From NCBI GenBank assembly GCA_025354845.1, contig JANXMD010000496.1, positions 1-18,482 of the forward strand: a stretch of DNA of 18,482 nt, given 5' to 3'. Under the pieces are notes generated by a model. It did not search any database and was not told the DNA's origin. It was given only the letters and a program-made list of their open reading frames with translations. The position numbers were made by a program, and so were the translations under genes. Of the stretch, positions 7,093 to 13,553 are shown in pieces (positions within the stretch are counted from its first letter, which is position 1; every line of letters begins with the position of its first letter). This DNA is from Verrucomicrobiota bacterium (GTDB lineage Bacteria; Verrucomicrobiota; Verrucomicrobiia; Limisphaerales; UBA9464).

Positions 7093-7175
7093 TTCCTCAG
7101 GTTGGGGAGGCGCCGCCCGAACGCCGCCACCCAATCTGCACCGACCCAGTGGGCGAGGTGAATTCCGGCAGTCCG

Positions 7176-7219
7176 GTATGCAAAGGGTGACGAAAGAAGG
7201 CGGGAGCTGTATTGCATAC
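7176..7219. repeat. inverted 7-bp pair upstream of the transposase-like remnant
   Basis: GTATGCA at 7176-7182 and TGCATAC at 7213-7219 are exact inverted copies 30 nt apart. The second ends 8 bp before the ATG of the transposase-like remnant, so it may mark the end of a degraded element or be an operator. Confidence 0.3.
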
Positions 7220-7227
7220 TCTCACTC

Positions 7228-7326
7228 ATGCGCAAAAGGGGTAGGAAATGGATCACCGGTGGAGCGGAGTGTTTCTGCCACGAGTTTCTCCTGATCCAAT
7301 CCAGCGCGGATGCGATGAAAGTGTAG
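7228..7326 (+). pseudogene. probable N-terminal remnant of a REP-associated (IS200-like) transposase
   Basis: A 32-codon frame starts at ATG 7228 and stops at TAG 7324-7326. Its first 18 residues (MRKRGRKWITGGAECFCH) resemble the beginning of REP-associated tyrosine transposases from Verrucomicrobia, in which a basic RKW-[IV]-[ST]-GGA segment precedes Y/F-H. After the His the sequence diverges and stops at once; the catalytic HUH and Tyr regions are missing. I infer that most of the gene is deleted. Resemblance is from memory of the family, so confidence is moderate. Confidence 0.4.
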
Positions 7327-7469
7327 TAACCCTCGCGGGTGTGCCGCGGAACGGCAAAACTGCGCGATTGGCCTCGGCTCGCTTGGAGCAGACCGTGGGG
7401 ATGGTTCATGGTTCGGTTTGATTTTGATGCCTCTGTCGGCATGTTGGTACCCAATCCAAGGAGAAATTC

Positions 7470-8310
7470 GTGCATCGCGGAACTAGGCTGGTGCGATTCG
7501 CCCGCAAACCCATACCCAACCCGACTCGTTCCGCATTCACCCTGGTCGAATTGCTGGTGGTAATCGCCATGATTGCAGTGCTCGCCGGAATTCTGCTTGC
7601 GTCGCTGTCGGCGGCCCATGCGCGGGCGAAGGAATTGGTGTGCTCCAACAACCTGCGCCAGCTCGATGTCGGCCTCGCGGGATTTGTCGCCCAATACCAT
7701 GAGTATCCGTTGGGGTACAATCCACTCTACTGGTCCGGAGTGCTGCAGCATCATGGAACGAGTTGGCAGAGCGGCCCTCCGCTGGCAGGTGTATGGAGAG
7801 GGTGCGAAAATACCTCCGATGCCAGCGAATGATCTGAGGCATAAAGGTGTTTTCCGCTGCCCAATGTCCCGGATTCCGGAGGAGTGGCCGCGGGATGTCG
7901 TCTACGCGTCCTACGGTTATAACAGTCTCGGAACCGGCCTTCCGGTGGACGAGCTGGGGCTGGGGGGATCTTGGGTGCTGGGGCCCCCAAGGCCGATGAG
8001 CGATTCTGACGTGGTGGCTCCGTCGAGTACCTATGCCCTCGGCGATGGCTTTCTAGGGGCGGTTCCCGAGCTTCTGGATGGTTCCTCCGCCATCGGCAGA
8101 CACCCACAAAAGGAAAAAGTTCCGGGTGGATTCAAGCGGGCGATGTCGCTTCATTCCGGCAAACTAGGAATGGCGTTTTGCGATGGCCATGTGGCGAGGC
8201 TCCCCGTGCAGCGGCTTTACGGCGATACCGATGATGCGGCGTTGGCCGCGTGGAACCACGATCACAAGCTCCATCGAGAAGCGCTGAATCGACCACTGCC
8301 GATCCCATGA
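7470..8310 (+). pseudogene. prepilin-like protein, frameshifted
   Basis: The gene starts at GTG 7470, supported by AAGGAGA at 7458-7464. The first frame has the prepilin signature FTLVELLVVIAMIAVLAGI (with Ala in place of the usual Gly before Phe) and CSNNLRQLD, then leaves the family pattern near 7770 and stops at 7832. The other conserved parts appear in the +1 frame: LRWQVYGEG, FRCP, YASYGYNSLG, YALGD and H-X9-DG (HSGKLGMAFCDG), ending at TGA 8310. Removing one base near 7770-7775 (AGCGGCCC) joins the frames as one protein of about 279 residues, the size of the relative at 154-996. The cause may be a real inactivating insertion, an assembly error or, less likely, programmed frameshifting; no classic slippery heptamer is present. 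Confidence 0.8.
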
Positions 8311-8313
8311 GGT

Positions 8314-8331
8314 CCCCGACCACTTTCGGGG
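8314..8331. terminator. weak stem-loop after the broken prepilin gene
   Basis: CCCCGA at 8314-8319 and TCGGGG at 8326-8331 form a 6-bp stem directly after the stop codon. No T-tract follows, so it is at best a weak or factor-assisted terminator. Confidence 0.3.
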
Positions 8332-8470
8332 CGCCGCGATCTCCCCTTGATGTGACGCCCAAGAATCTCTCAACGACGTTGCAAATGGAATTGGTCCCAC
8401 CTCCGATGCCGCCCCCATAGAAACGGCCGGGGATTCGAAATTGAATTGGAGGTTTTTTCCTGCCGGGTGG

Positions 8471-8490
8471 GGCTGAGCTGCTGCTCAGCC
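8471..8490. repeat. perfect 8-bp stem with TGCT loop
   Basis: GGCTGAGC at 8471-8478 and GCTCAGCC at 8483-8490 flank TGCT. It lies centrally between the convergent genes ending at 8310 (+) and 8648 (-). T-runs are absent on the relevant sides, but the stem could stop or protect transcripts from either direction. Confidence 0.4.
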
Positions 8491-8520
8491 GTTATCGTAT
8501 CGGGGCAGCTCCCGTTGCCT

Positions 8521-8598
8521 CTTCTTTGCGCCTTTGCGGCCTTGGCGTGACCTCCCATCTTGAACTTGAAGTCGATCCACGCAAAGACGCCAAGAACG
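8521..8598. repeat. inverted pair of degenerate short-period repeats (CGCAAAGRCGC type)
   Basis: The left arm at 8521-8549 reads as TTTGCGCCTTTGCGG-type units. The right arm at 8578-8598 begins CACGCAAAGACGCC, an imperfect inverse of the left. A 28-bp unique core (8550-8577) lies between, itself holding CTTGAA twice in tandem. The pair fills the convergent spacer 8311-8647, which has no gene. Such strings are, from memory, frequent between genes in Verrucomicrobia and related environmental phyla. Confidence 0.6.
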
Positions 8599-8647
8599 AG
8601 CGGACCGGTAGTGACTGCTATCGGTTTAAGATCGGAATCGAAAGCCC

Positions 8648-9292
8648 CTAGTTCGGCCAGGAACTTTCTTCCTTCGGTCGGGGTGGCGGTTCCATCGGCG
8701 AGTCGCACCAAATCAGTTGATCCAGAAGCCCCAGGGATTCAGGCGGGGCGATTGGATGTCCGATCCGATTTGCCAGCGGCTGCAACACCCGTAGCAGCCA
8801 GAGTTCTAGGGCTGAACGTGCCTTCTCAGGGACATGGTCACAGAGGATTCCGACAAAGGGATTCACTCCGCCCGGGAGGATCTGAACCCTCAAGGTTACC
8901 GTCTTGCCCGGGTCCAATCTGTGAATCTCGCTGACCATTCCCGGAGATGAAGGCGACGTTCCACCGATTTCCCAGGTCGGCCACTGGCGCGTTCGCGTGC
9001 AGGTTGGCGAAAGCCCTAAAAGGTCGCCTTGCAAGATCGGGTAGAACACCGCGTTCGTCGATCGATTCACCAGTTCCAAGCGCGCAAGGCATAGGTTCTG
9101 TCGAGCGACCCAGTGATAGCCCTTCAACCGCAGGACAACCTCCTCCTCCGGCCTCGCCGAATACCTCCATCCGATGCTCCCAAGAACCAAAAAGACGACG
9201 ACAACTCCTCCCAGGATTGTTCCGGTCCGTTTGTTTATCCGATCCACCACGTGAGGTAGAACCAAGATAACAAGTTCCAAGGCATGCGCCAC
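8648..9292 (-). CDS. membrane-anchored protein of unknown function
   Basis: The frame gives 214 residues from a GTG at 9290-9292; no good Shine-Dalgarno marks it and GTG codons about 14 residues later are alternatives. One strong membrane segment (about 26-43, TILGGVVVVFLVLGSIGW) follows a basic stretch, NKRTG, so the remainder probably faces the periplasm. The soluble part has beta-rich segments (VVLRLKGYHWV, CLARLELVNRST, VTLRVQILPGG) and ends in a Pro-rich, charged tail. I do not recognise a family. It is alone on this strand; the next gene at 9558 is divergent, with about 265 bp between them. Confidence 0.65.
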   Translation of the reverse strand: MAHALELVILVLPHVVDRINKRTGTILGGVVVVFLVLGSIGWRYSARPEEEVVLRLKGYHWVARQNLCLARLELVNRSTNAVFYPILQGDLLGLSPTCTRTRQWPTWEIGGTSPSSPGMVSEIHRLDPGKTVTLRVQILPGGVNPFVGILCDHVPEKARSALELWLLRVLQPLANRIGHPIAPPESLGLLDQLIWCDSPMEPPPRPKEESSWPN

Positions 9293-9364
9293 CGACTCTT
9301 GCGTGTGCGGGAAGCGCCGTGGGCGCGTCCTCTCTGTAGATTAGAACCCCATTGGATCGTCCAA

Positions 9365-9377
9365 GCTCCGTCGGAGC
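9365..9377. repeat. short GCTCCGTCGGAGC palindrome, possible dispersed element
   Basis: GCTCC and GGAGC flank GTC at 9365-9377, and GGCATGT follows. AAGCTCCGTCGGAGCGGCAT resembles strings that, from memory, recur near genes in Verrucomicrobia and Planctomycetes. It lies in the divergent spacer 9293-9557, in which no gene is visible. Confidence 0.35.
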
Positions 9378-9557
9378 GGCATGTTCCCGATGTTGTCGCC
9401 CCGATGAGACAGGCTCTAACACGATGAATCTCGGAGCGACAACGATTCCGCCCGTCTCGGGCTGCGAACGCCAGCGGTTCCCGCGTTCGGGACGATCGCG
9501 CGTAGTCACTGGGTGTCTCTATCCTCGACCGCTCAAGGCCTTTGGAGGTTGACTCGA

Positions 9558-10829
9558 TTGCACCAAGAACCCGTGAAGAGACGACTCCGCATCCTACTCC
9601 TTGCAGCCGCTGCTATTCTCGTTGGGATCCTTTTGTTCAAAGGCTTCACTCCGAGCGAGCGGCTCAAGTTGCCGGCAGGAACGACCACGCCGCAGATCAG
9701 CCTCGGCTACTCCCATGGTCTGGTAATCGCGCCTGATGGCACCCTGTGGACCTGGGGGGCGGAAGATCTAGGATGGCCGGTGTTAGGCCTGGGACAGACG
9801 AATGGCGTCCCTGCCTTCAGTCCTCAGCTCCGCCGGATCAGTGCCGCTACCAATTGGGCCAAAGTCTCAGCCGGTCAGGATCACAACCTCGCCCTGAAAT
9901 CCGACGGCACCCTCTGGTCGTGGGGCGTGAACTATCGCGGCCAAATGGGAGCGGGGCCGGTGAACGCGGCGCTGAAAAGCAGCCTCATCCCTTCCGCCCC
10001 AGGCACCAACTGGGCGCAAATTGAAGCGGGCAACGTGTGCAGCTTTGCTCTGAAGACCGATGGCTCCCTGTGGGCCTGGGGAGTGAACAATTTCTCCCGG
10101 CTTGGGATCGGGACCTCCATCGACAGCCCGGTTCCAGTCCAGGTCGGATCTTCCACCCACTGGACAAAGATCCGAGCGGGTGGAGTCAGCGGTGCTGGCA
10201 TTCAATCCGATGGCAGCCTGTGGATCTGGGGTGGCAGTCCTCAATTTGGCAACTCCGGTGCGGGCAGCAGTAGCAACCTCGCTGTGCCCACTCGGATGAC
10301 GTCAGACACCGACTGGGTCGACGTGTCTGTGGACTACAACATTTGGCTGGCGGTTAAGTCGGACGGAACGCTGTGGGCCTTCGGACAGACAGCCCACGCC
10401 TACACCGGCGCGCTCCCTTCCGCCTTCGGGACACCCAAGCGAATCGGCACCAACTCCGACTGGATGTCCGTTTCCTCCTCGCGCTACGGGCATTTGCTGA
10501 GACGGCGCGACGGCTCGTTCTGCTACATGACGACACCCGATCAGAGTCCAGGGTCAGCGACGTTTCAGGACCTGACCCTTCCGGCGAATGCGGTGGTAGC
10601 GGATACCGGCGGCGGAGCGGTCGCTGCGGTCACACGCAAGGGGGAAGTCTGGGCCTGGGGTGCCGAGCTGGGGAAGCAGACGGGCAAAGACCGAATCCTC
10701 CAATCGATCGCCAGGCTTGGATCACGGGTCAGTTGGATGCGCGATCTCGGCGATCATCCGGAAAAGATCTACCACAAAGAACCATGGATTCTTCGCAGCC
10801 TCGCACCTGAGGATCCCGCCAAGAAATAG
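9558..10829 (+). CDS. membrane-anchored RCC1 beta-propeller protein
   Basis: I choose the TTG at 9558 as start because GGAGGT at 9544-9549 is 8 nt upstream; a GTG at 9573 and an earlier GTG at 9513 are alternatives. The 423-residue product has a basic KRRLR then a hydrophobic helix (about 11-27), which is an N-terminal anchor or uncleaved signal. The rest is seven RCC1-type repeats: ISLGYSHGLVIAPDGTLWTWG, then repeats containing VSAGQDHNLAL, IEAGNVCSFAL, IRAGGVSGAGI, VSVDYNIWLAV, VSSSRYGHLL and ADTGGGAVAAV, each followed by a G-x-[LV]-W-x-[WF]-G strand in most cases. Seven repeats are what one complete propeller needs. The consensus (DGTLWxWG) differs from that of the large RCC1 protein (DGSVVAWG), so the two are not recent duplicates. 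Function is unknown; interaction with an extracytoplasmic partner is likely. Confidence 0.85.
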   Translation: MHQEPVKRRLRILLLAAAAILVGILLFKGFTPSERLKLPAGTTTPQISLGYSHGLVIAPDGTLWTWGAEDLGWPVLGLGQTNGVPAFSPQLRRISAATNWAKVSAGQDHNLALKSDGTLWSWGVNYRGQMGAGPVNAALKSSLIPSAPGTNWAQIEAGNVCSFALKTDGSLWAWGVNNFSRLGIGTSIDSPVPVQVGSSTHWTKIRAGGVSGAGIQSDGSLWIWGGSPQFGNSGAGSSSNLAVPTRMTSDTDWVDVSVDYNIWLAVKSDGTLWAFGQTAHAYTGALPSAFGTPKRIGTNSDWMSVSSSRYGHLLRRRDGSFCYMTTPDQSPGSATFQDLTLPANAVVADTGGGAVAAVTRKGEVWAWGAELGKQTGKDRILQSIARLGSRVSWMRDLGDHPEKIYHKEPWILRSLAPEDPAKK

Positions 10830-11025
10830 AATCGCCTGTGAAGGAGATTGCCCTCCCCACCTCAAATAATCTTTCGGATCGTTCGTCGAAGCCTGATGGG
10901 ATTTTCCATCAAATTTCCAATTGTCAGACCTGAGGTGATTTCCTAACACAGGTTGAAATCCGGCCCAGTCCGTTGCGAAGAAGGGCCATCGTCCAGCAAC
11001 CACTGCCCCTCGAGAGATCTGAACC

Positions 11026-11973
11026 ATGAGTGAACCCAGCAAGTTTCAACGGAGTTGGCGGCTGTTCCAAAGCGCGCTTTCGGTGATCGCGCGCCAGCCA
11101 AAACTGCTCGCCTTTCCCGCCCTCAGCAGTCTCTGCGTGCTGTTCATTGTGGCCTTTTTTCTCGGCGGCGTCGCCCTTCAACCCACCGGATACCCCTTCA
11201 GTTCGGGCGAGCATTGGCAGGCAGTGGGGCACTCGCTGGGGTACACCGATGTTCAGGCATCCGCTTTCGGTGGTGCGGGAGCACGGCACAATACGCAGTT
11301 CAGCGGACCTGGAGCTCTGGTGCTGGCGGCACTCTACCTCGTCTCCATGTTCCTCGCCACCTTCTGCAACGTCGCGTTCTACCATGAAATCCTCGCGGCC
11401 CTACGTGGCGAGCCGGTGTCCTTGGGGCGGGGGTTCCGGTTCGCCGGTTCCCGGGTGGTGGCGATCCTGCTGTGGACGTTGTTCGCGGGTCTGATTGGCC
11501 TGGTCATCAAGGAGATCTCCGAACGGCTCGGCTGGGTGGGTTCTTTGATCACCCGTTTCCTCGGTCTGGCGTGGAGCGTGGCCACGGTGTTCGCCATTCC
11601 CGTCCTGGTGAGCGAACGCGAACTGTCGAATCCGCTAGGCATCCTTAAAAAGTCGGCCAATACGCTCCGGGCAACCTGGGGCGAGGCACTCATCGGATAC
11701 GTGGGGTTGAGCTTCGCCTCACTGTTGGTGACGCTCGCGACACTGATCGTCATCGGCAGTTCTGTGGCGGCGATGGTCGTGATGGAAACCTACGTTCTGC
11801 CGATCGCGGTAATCGCGATCTGGGTGCTGCTGCTCGTCGTCTACTCCTACGTGATGAGTGTGGCCGGGCAGGTCTACAAAGGCGCATTGTACCTCTACGC
11901 CACCGAGCGGATCGTGGTCGAGCCGTTCAGCCAGGAAATGCTGGAGCGGGCTTGGAAGTACAAGAAAGCGTGA
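11026..11973 (+). CDS. DUF6159-like multi-pass membrane protein
   Basis: The 315-residue protein begins with a cytoplasmic segment SKFQRSWRLFQSALSVIARQPKLLAFP, typical of the DUF6159 family, where it leads into the first membrane helix (about 31-50). Further helices are visible near ALVLAALYLVSMFLATF, VVAILLWTLFAGLIGLVI, LAWSVATVFAIPVLV, IGYVGLSFASLLVTLATL and VLPIAVIAIWVLLLVVYSYV. Between helices, FYHEILAALRGEPVSLGRGF and LKKSANTLRATWGEALIG are the conserved-looking cytoplasmic loops. The end VYKGALYLYATERIVVEPF..ML..AWKYKKA is also family-like. The biochemical role is unknown. The gene stands alone with about 200 bp upstream and no clear terminator after it. Confidence 0.82.
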   Translation: MSEPSKFQRSWRLFQSALSVIARQPKLLAFPALSSLCVLFIVAFFLGGVALQPTGYPFSSGEHWQAVGHSLGYTDVQASAFGGAGARHNTQFSGPGALVLAALYLVSMFLATFCNVAFYHEILAALRGEPVSLGRGFRFAGSRVVAILLWTLFAGLIGLVIKEISERLGWVGSLITRFLGLAWSVATVFAIPVLVSERELSNPLGILKKSANTLRATWGEALIGYVGLSFASLLVTLATLIVIGSSVAAMVVMETYVLPIAVIAIWVLLLVVYSYVMSVAGQVYKGALYLYATERIVVEPFSQEMLERAWKYKKA

Positions 11974-12279
11974 TGCGAGTTGGGCAGACTAGTTGAGGCA
12001 TGCTGTCGTCAACCAGCCACCGGACGAGTGGTCTGGAATTTGCCGCGCTTCACCAAACCAACGAGACCTGCCCTCCCGTCGCGGCCCAAATCGGCCGCTG
12101 GTCTTGCAGTCAGTGGGCTGGGTTCCACGAATCGCGTCTCCGTAGCCACCGGTAGCACCGGGTGGCTGCGACGAGAAGGGCCCGAAATCGTCGGGCTGAT
12201 TTGTAGCAAAGACCGTAGCAACGCCTGACTGGCGAGCGGATCTACGAAGGGAGTGCCTGCGCAACTCTCTGTAAGAGAA
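11974..12279. other. 306-bp spacer, no gene, one imperfect hairpin
   Basis: No protein-like frame is visible between the DUF6159-like gene and the tRNA. AGCCACC at 12144-12150 and GGTGGCT at 12161-12167 form a 7-bp stem that can extend through an internal bulge to TCTC/GAGA at about 12137 and 12176. No T-run follows. Confidence 0.4.
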
Positions 12280-12354
12280 TGGTGCCCCGGGCCGGACTTG
12301 AACCGACAACCAACTGATTAAGAGTCAGCTGCTCTACCATTGAGCTACCGAGGC
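12280..12354 (-). tRNA. tRNA-Lys (anticodon CTT)
   Basis: Read on the minus strand, positions 12354-12348 (GCCTCGG) pair with CCGGGGC before the discriminator A (12283), with one T-G wobble. The D arm is GCTC..GAGC with loop AATGGTA. The anticodon stem GCTGA/TCAGT encloses CTCTTAA, giving anticodon CTT (lysine, AAG). The T arm is GTCGG-TTCAAGT-CCGGC. CCA is encoded at 12282-12280. Total length is 75 nt including CCA. No neighbouring tRNA is visible. Confidence 0.95.
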
Positions 12355-12422
12355 ATCAGGCGGCGCGGAAAATGGAGAGATCCAGGGGGGTTGTCAACGG
12401 TCCGGTGCCGGATTCTTTTTTC

Positions 12423-12581
12423 GGACACGGGTTTCACGGATTTCCACGGAGATTCAACGGAGATTCAACGGAGTCCGGCCTGAGTGATGCGTTGGTGTTT
12501 TGACGGTTTCGTGGCGCGAGGGACCTGAGAAAGCAGGACTCACATCCAGTCAATCCGTGCCCGTCCGTGAAATCCGTGTCC
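12423..12581. repeat. inverted pair of degenerate repeats (CACGGATTTC type) with core
   Basis: The left arm at 12423-12450 (GGACACGGGTTTCACGGA...) is matched in inverse orientation by the right arm at about 12552-12581 (ending GTCCGTGAAATCCGTGTCC). The left arm continues into two exact 11-bp tandem units GATTCAACGGA at 12451-12461 and 12462-12472. The core between the arms has no gene. The element occupies most of the 394-bp gene-free spacer 12355-12748 between the tRNA and the DUF5069-like gene; the rest of that spacer shows nothing further. Confidence 0.65.
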
Positions 12582-12748
12582 TCCCCGTTTCCCGACTTCG
12601 TGTTCGCAAATGGGTGGCGAAACAGGTTGCCGGGATCGCCGTGCGGTTTTTATTCTCCGCACTCACAGCAATTCGACGGACTTCGTCGCCCTGATGGCCT
12701 CGGTGTCTCCGGATTCAACCACATCATCGAAACCTCCCTCTCCTCCCA

Positions 12749-13195
12749 ATGAGTGCCACGATCGTCCCCCTGATCAGCTCTTCCGTCGCCGGCCCGCTCG
12801 GCGTCCTCCATCTTCCCCGTCTTTGGCTCAAGGCCTCACTCGAGGCCGCCGGCAAGCTCGCCGCGGGCTATCCTGGCATCGGCCAGGGCTATGACATGAT
12901 GGTTATCACCGGCCTCGGCCTGAACGCCGACGCGGTGCGCAAGTTCATCACCGACAGCAAGCCGACCTATCCTCAGTTCGAGGCCTGGATCCGCTCGCAG
13001 CCCGGCGTGAACCTGTCCAAGGGCAACATCCACAAGCTGAACGTCAGCATCGTCGGCTACATCCACACCGACGAGGTCCGCAAGGGCATCCTCGCGGCAA
13101 ACAACCTGCCGGATAACGGATCGGTCCTACCCGACGCGATCAATCTGAACAACCTCGACGACTGGTTCGAATTCCACCAGGCCGTCCTGAAGTAA
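12749..13195 (+). CDS. DUF5069-like protein
   Basis: This is a 148-residue soluble protein. The central segment LHLPRLWLKASLEAAGKLAAGYPG..GQGYD is characteristic of DUF5069, in which an L.RLW.K....A.GKL..GY....G.D pattern occurs near the N-terminus. Later blocks include VRKFITDSKPTYPQFEAWI, NIHKLNVSIVGYIHTDEVRKGIL and LNNLDDWFEFHQAVLK. No signal peptide or catalytic motif is visible and the family function is unknown. It appears monocistronic: a repeat element lies upstream and a strong terminator follows within 17 bp. Codon use is GC-rich and regular (many C-ending codons), suggesting good expression; this was judged by eye. Confidence 0.75.
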   Translation: MSATIVPLISSSVAGPLGVLHLPRLWLKASLEAAGKLAAGYPGIGQGYDMMVITGLGLNADAVRKFITDSKPTYPQFEAWIRSQPGVNLSKGNIHKLNVSIVGYIHTDEVRKGILAANNLPDNGSVLPDAINLNNLDDWFEFHQAVLK

Positions 13196-13211
13196 GGATC
13201 GGTTTCTCAAG

Positions 13212-13256
13212 AACGCCGCCGAGCCCCCCCCGGGTTCGCCGGCGTTTTTTGTTTTT
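13212..13256 (+). terminator. strong rho-independent terminator after the DUF5069-like gene
   Basis: The arms at 13212-13226 and 13232-13246 form a 15-bp stem with one mismatch and one wobble around a CCCCC loop. TTTTTTGTTTTT follows, through 13256. It closes the DUF5069-like transcript 17 bp after its stop. Confidence 0.9.
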
Positions 13257-13285
13257 CTGTGGAGAGTGTGATGGAACCGCGGAGA

Positions 13286-13539
13286 CGCGGAGGCGCAGAG
13301 TTGGGAGAAGGTGGGGCGCTGCTGCGGCGGCGCCGTCAACACCACGTGGCGTCCCACCTGCCGCCTACGCACCCCGCTCGGCAGAGCCTCGCGCTACCGC
13401 GTACGGGTACGGGCGCTATGAGGAGAAGGTGGGGCGCCGCTGCGGCGGCGCCGTGACGCCAGGATAGTGCGTAGTGCGTGGGTGAGACAGGGATCGCTGT
13501 CGGGTGGTTGGGCCCTGTCCGCGCCTCTGCGCCTCCGCG
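13286..13539. repeat. inverted repeat element (CGCGGAGGCGCAGAG type) with two internal 33-bp hairpin repeats
   Basis: CGCGGAGGCGCAGAG at 13286-13300 is exactly inverted at 13525-13539; degenerate units of the same type adjoin the arms. Inside, a 33-bp sequence starting GGAGAAGGTGGGGCGC occurs at 13304-13336 and again at 13422-13454 with a single T/C difference. Each copy ends in a GC-rich hairpin (GGCGCCGC/GCGGCGCC in the second copy). The element sits between the DUF5069-like terminator and the end of hemW (13554). No gene is visible in it. Confidence 0.7.
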
Positions 13540-13553
13540 GTTTTTCGGTCAAC

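Larger units (their letters stand above)
6892..7469. other. 578-bp gene-poor spacer with two gene remnants
   Basis: No intact gene is visible between the RCC1 gene start (6891) and the broken prepilin-like gene (7470). The spacer holds the tail-domain remnant (6949-7092), the inverted pair GTATGCA/TGCATAC at 7176-7182 and 7213-7219, and the transposase-like N-terminal remnant (7228-7326). The longer open frames across it on the minus strand run antisense into the prepilin gene and show no protein features. Confidence 0.5.

Noticed and set aside
6370..7161. Plus-strand open frame opposite the RCC1 gene start
   Set aside because: Composition is typical of antisense reading of repeats; it spans coding DNA and the decayed spacer without any protein feature.
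10894..10911. TGATGG/CCATCA stem after the second RCC1 gene as a terminator
   Set aside because: The stem is AT-rich and only 6 bp, with no proper T-tract, too weak to call.
12280..12354. tRNA-Lys as an integration site for a genomic island
   Set aside because: No integrase and no repeated copy of the tRNA 3' end are visible in the window.
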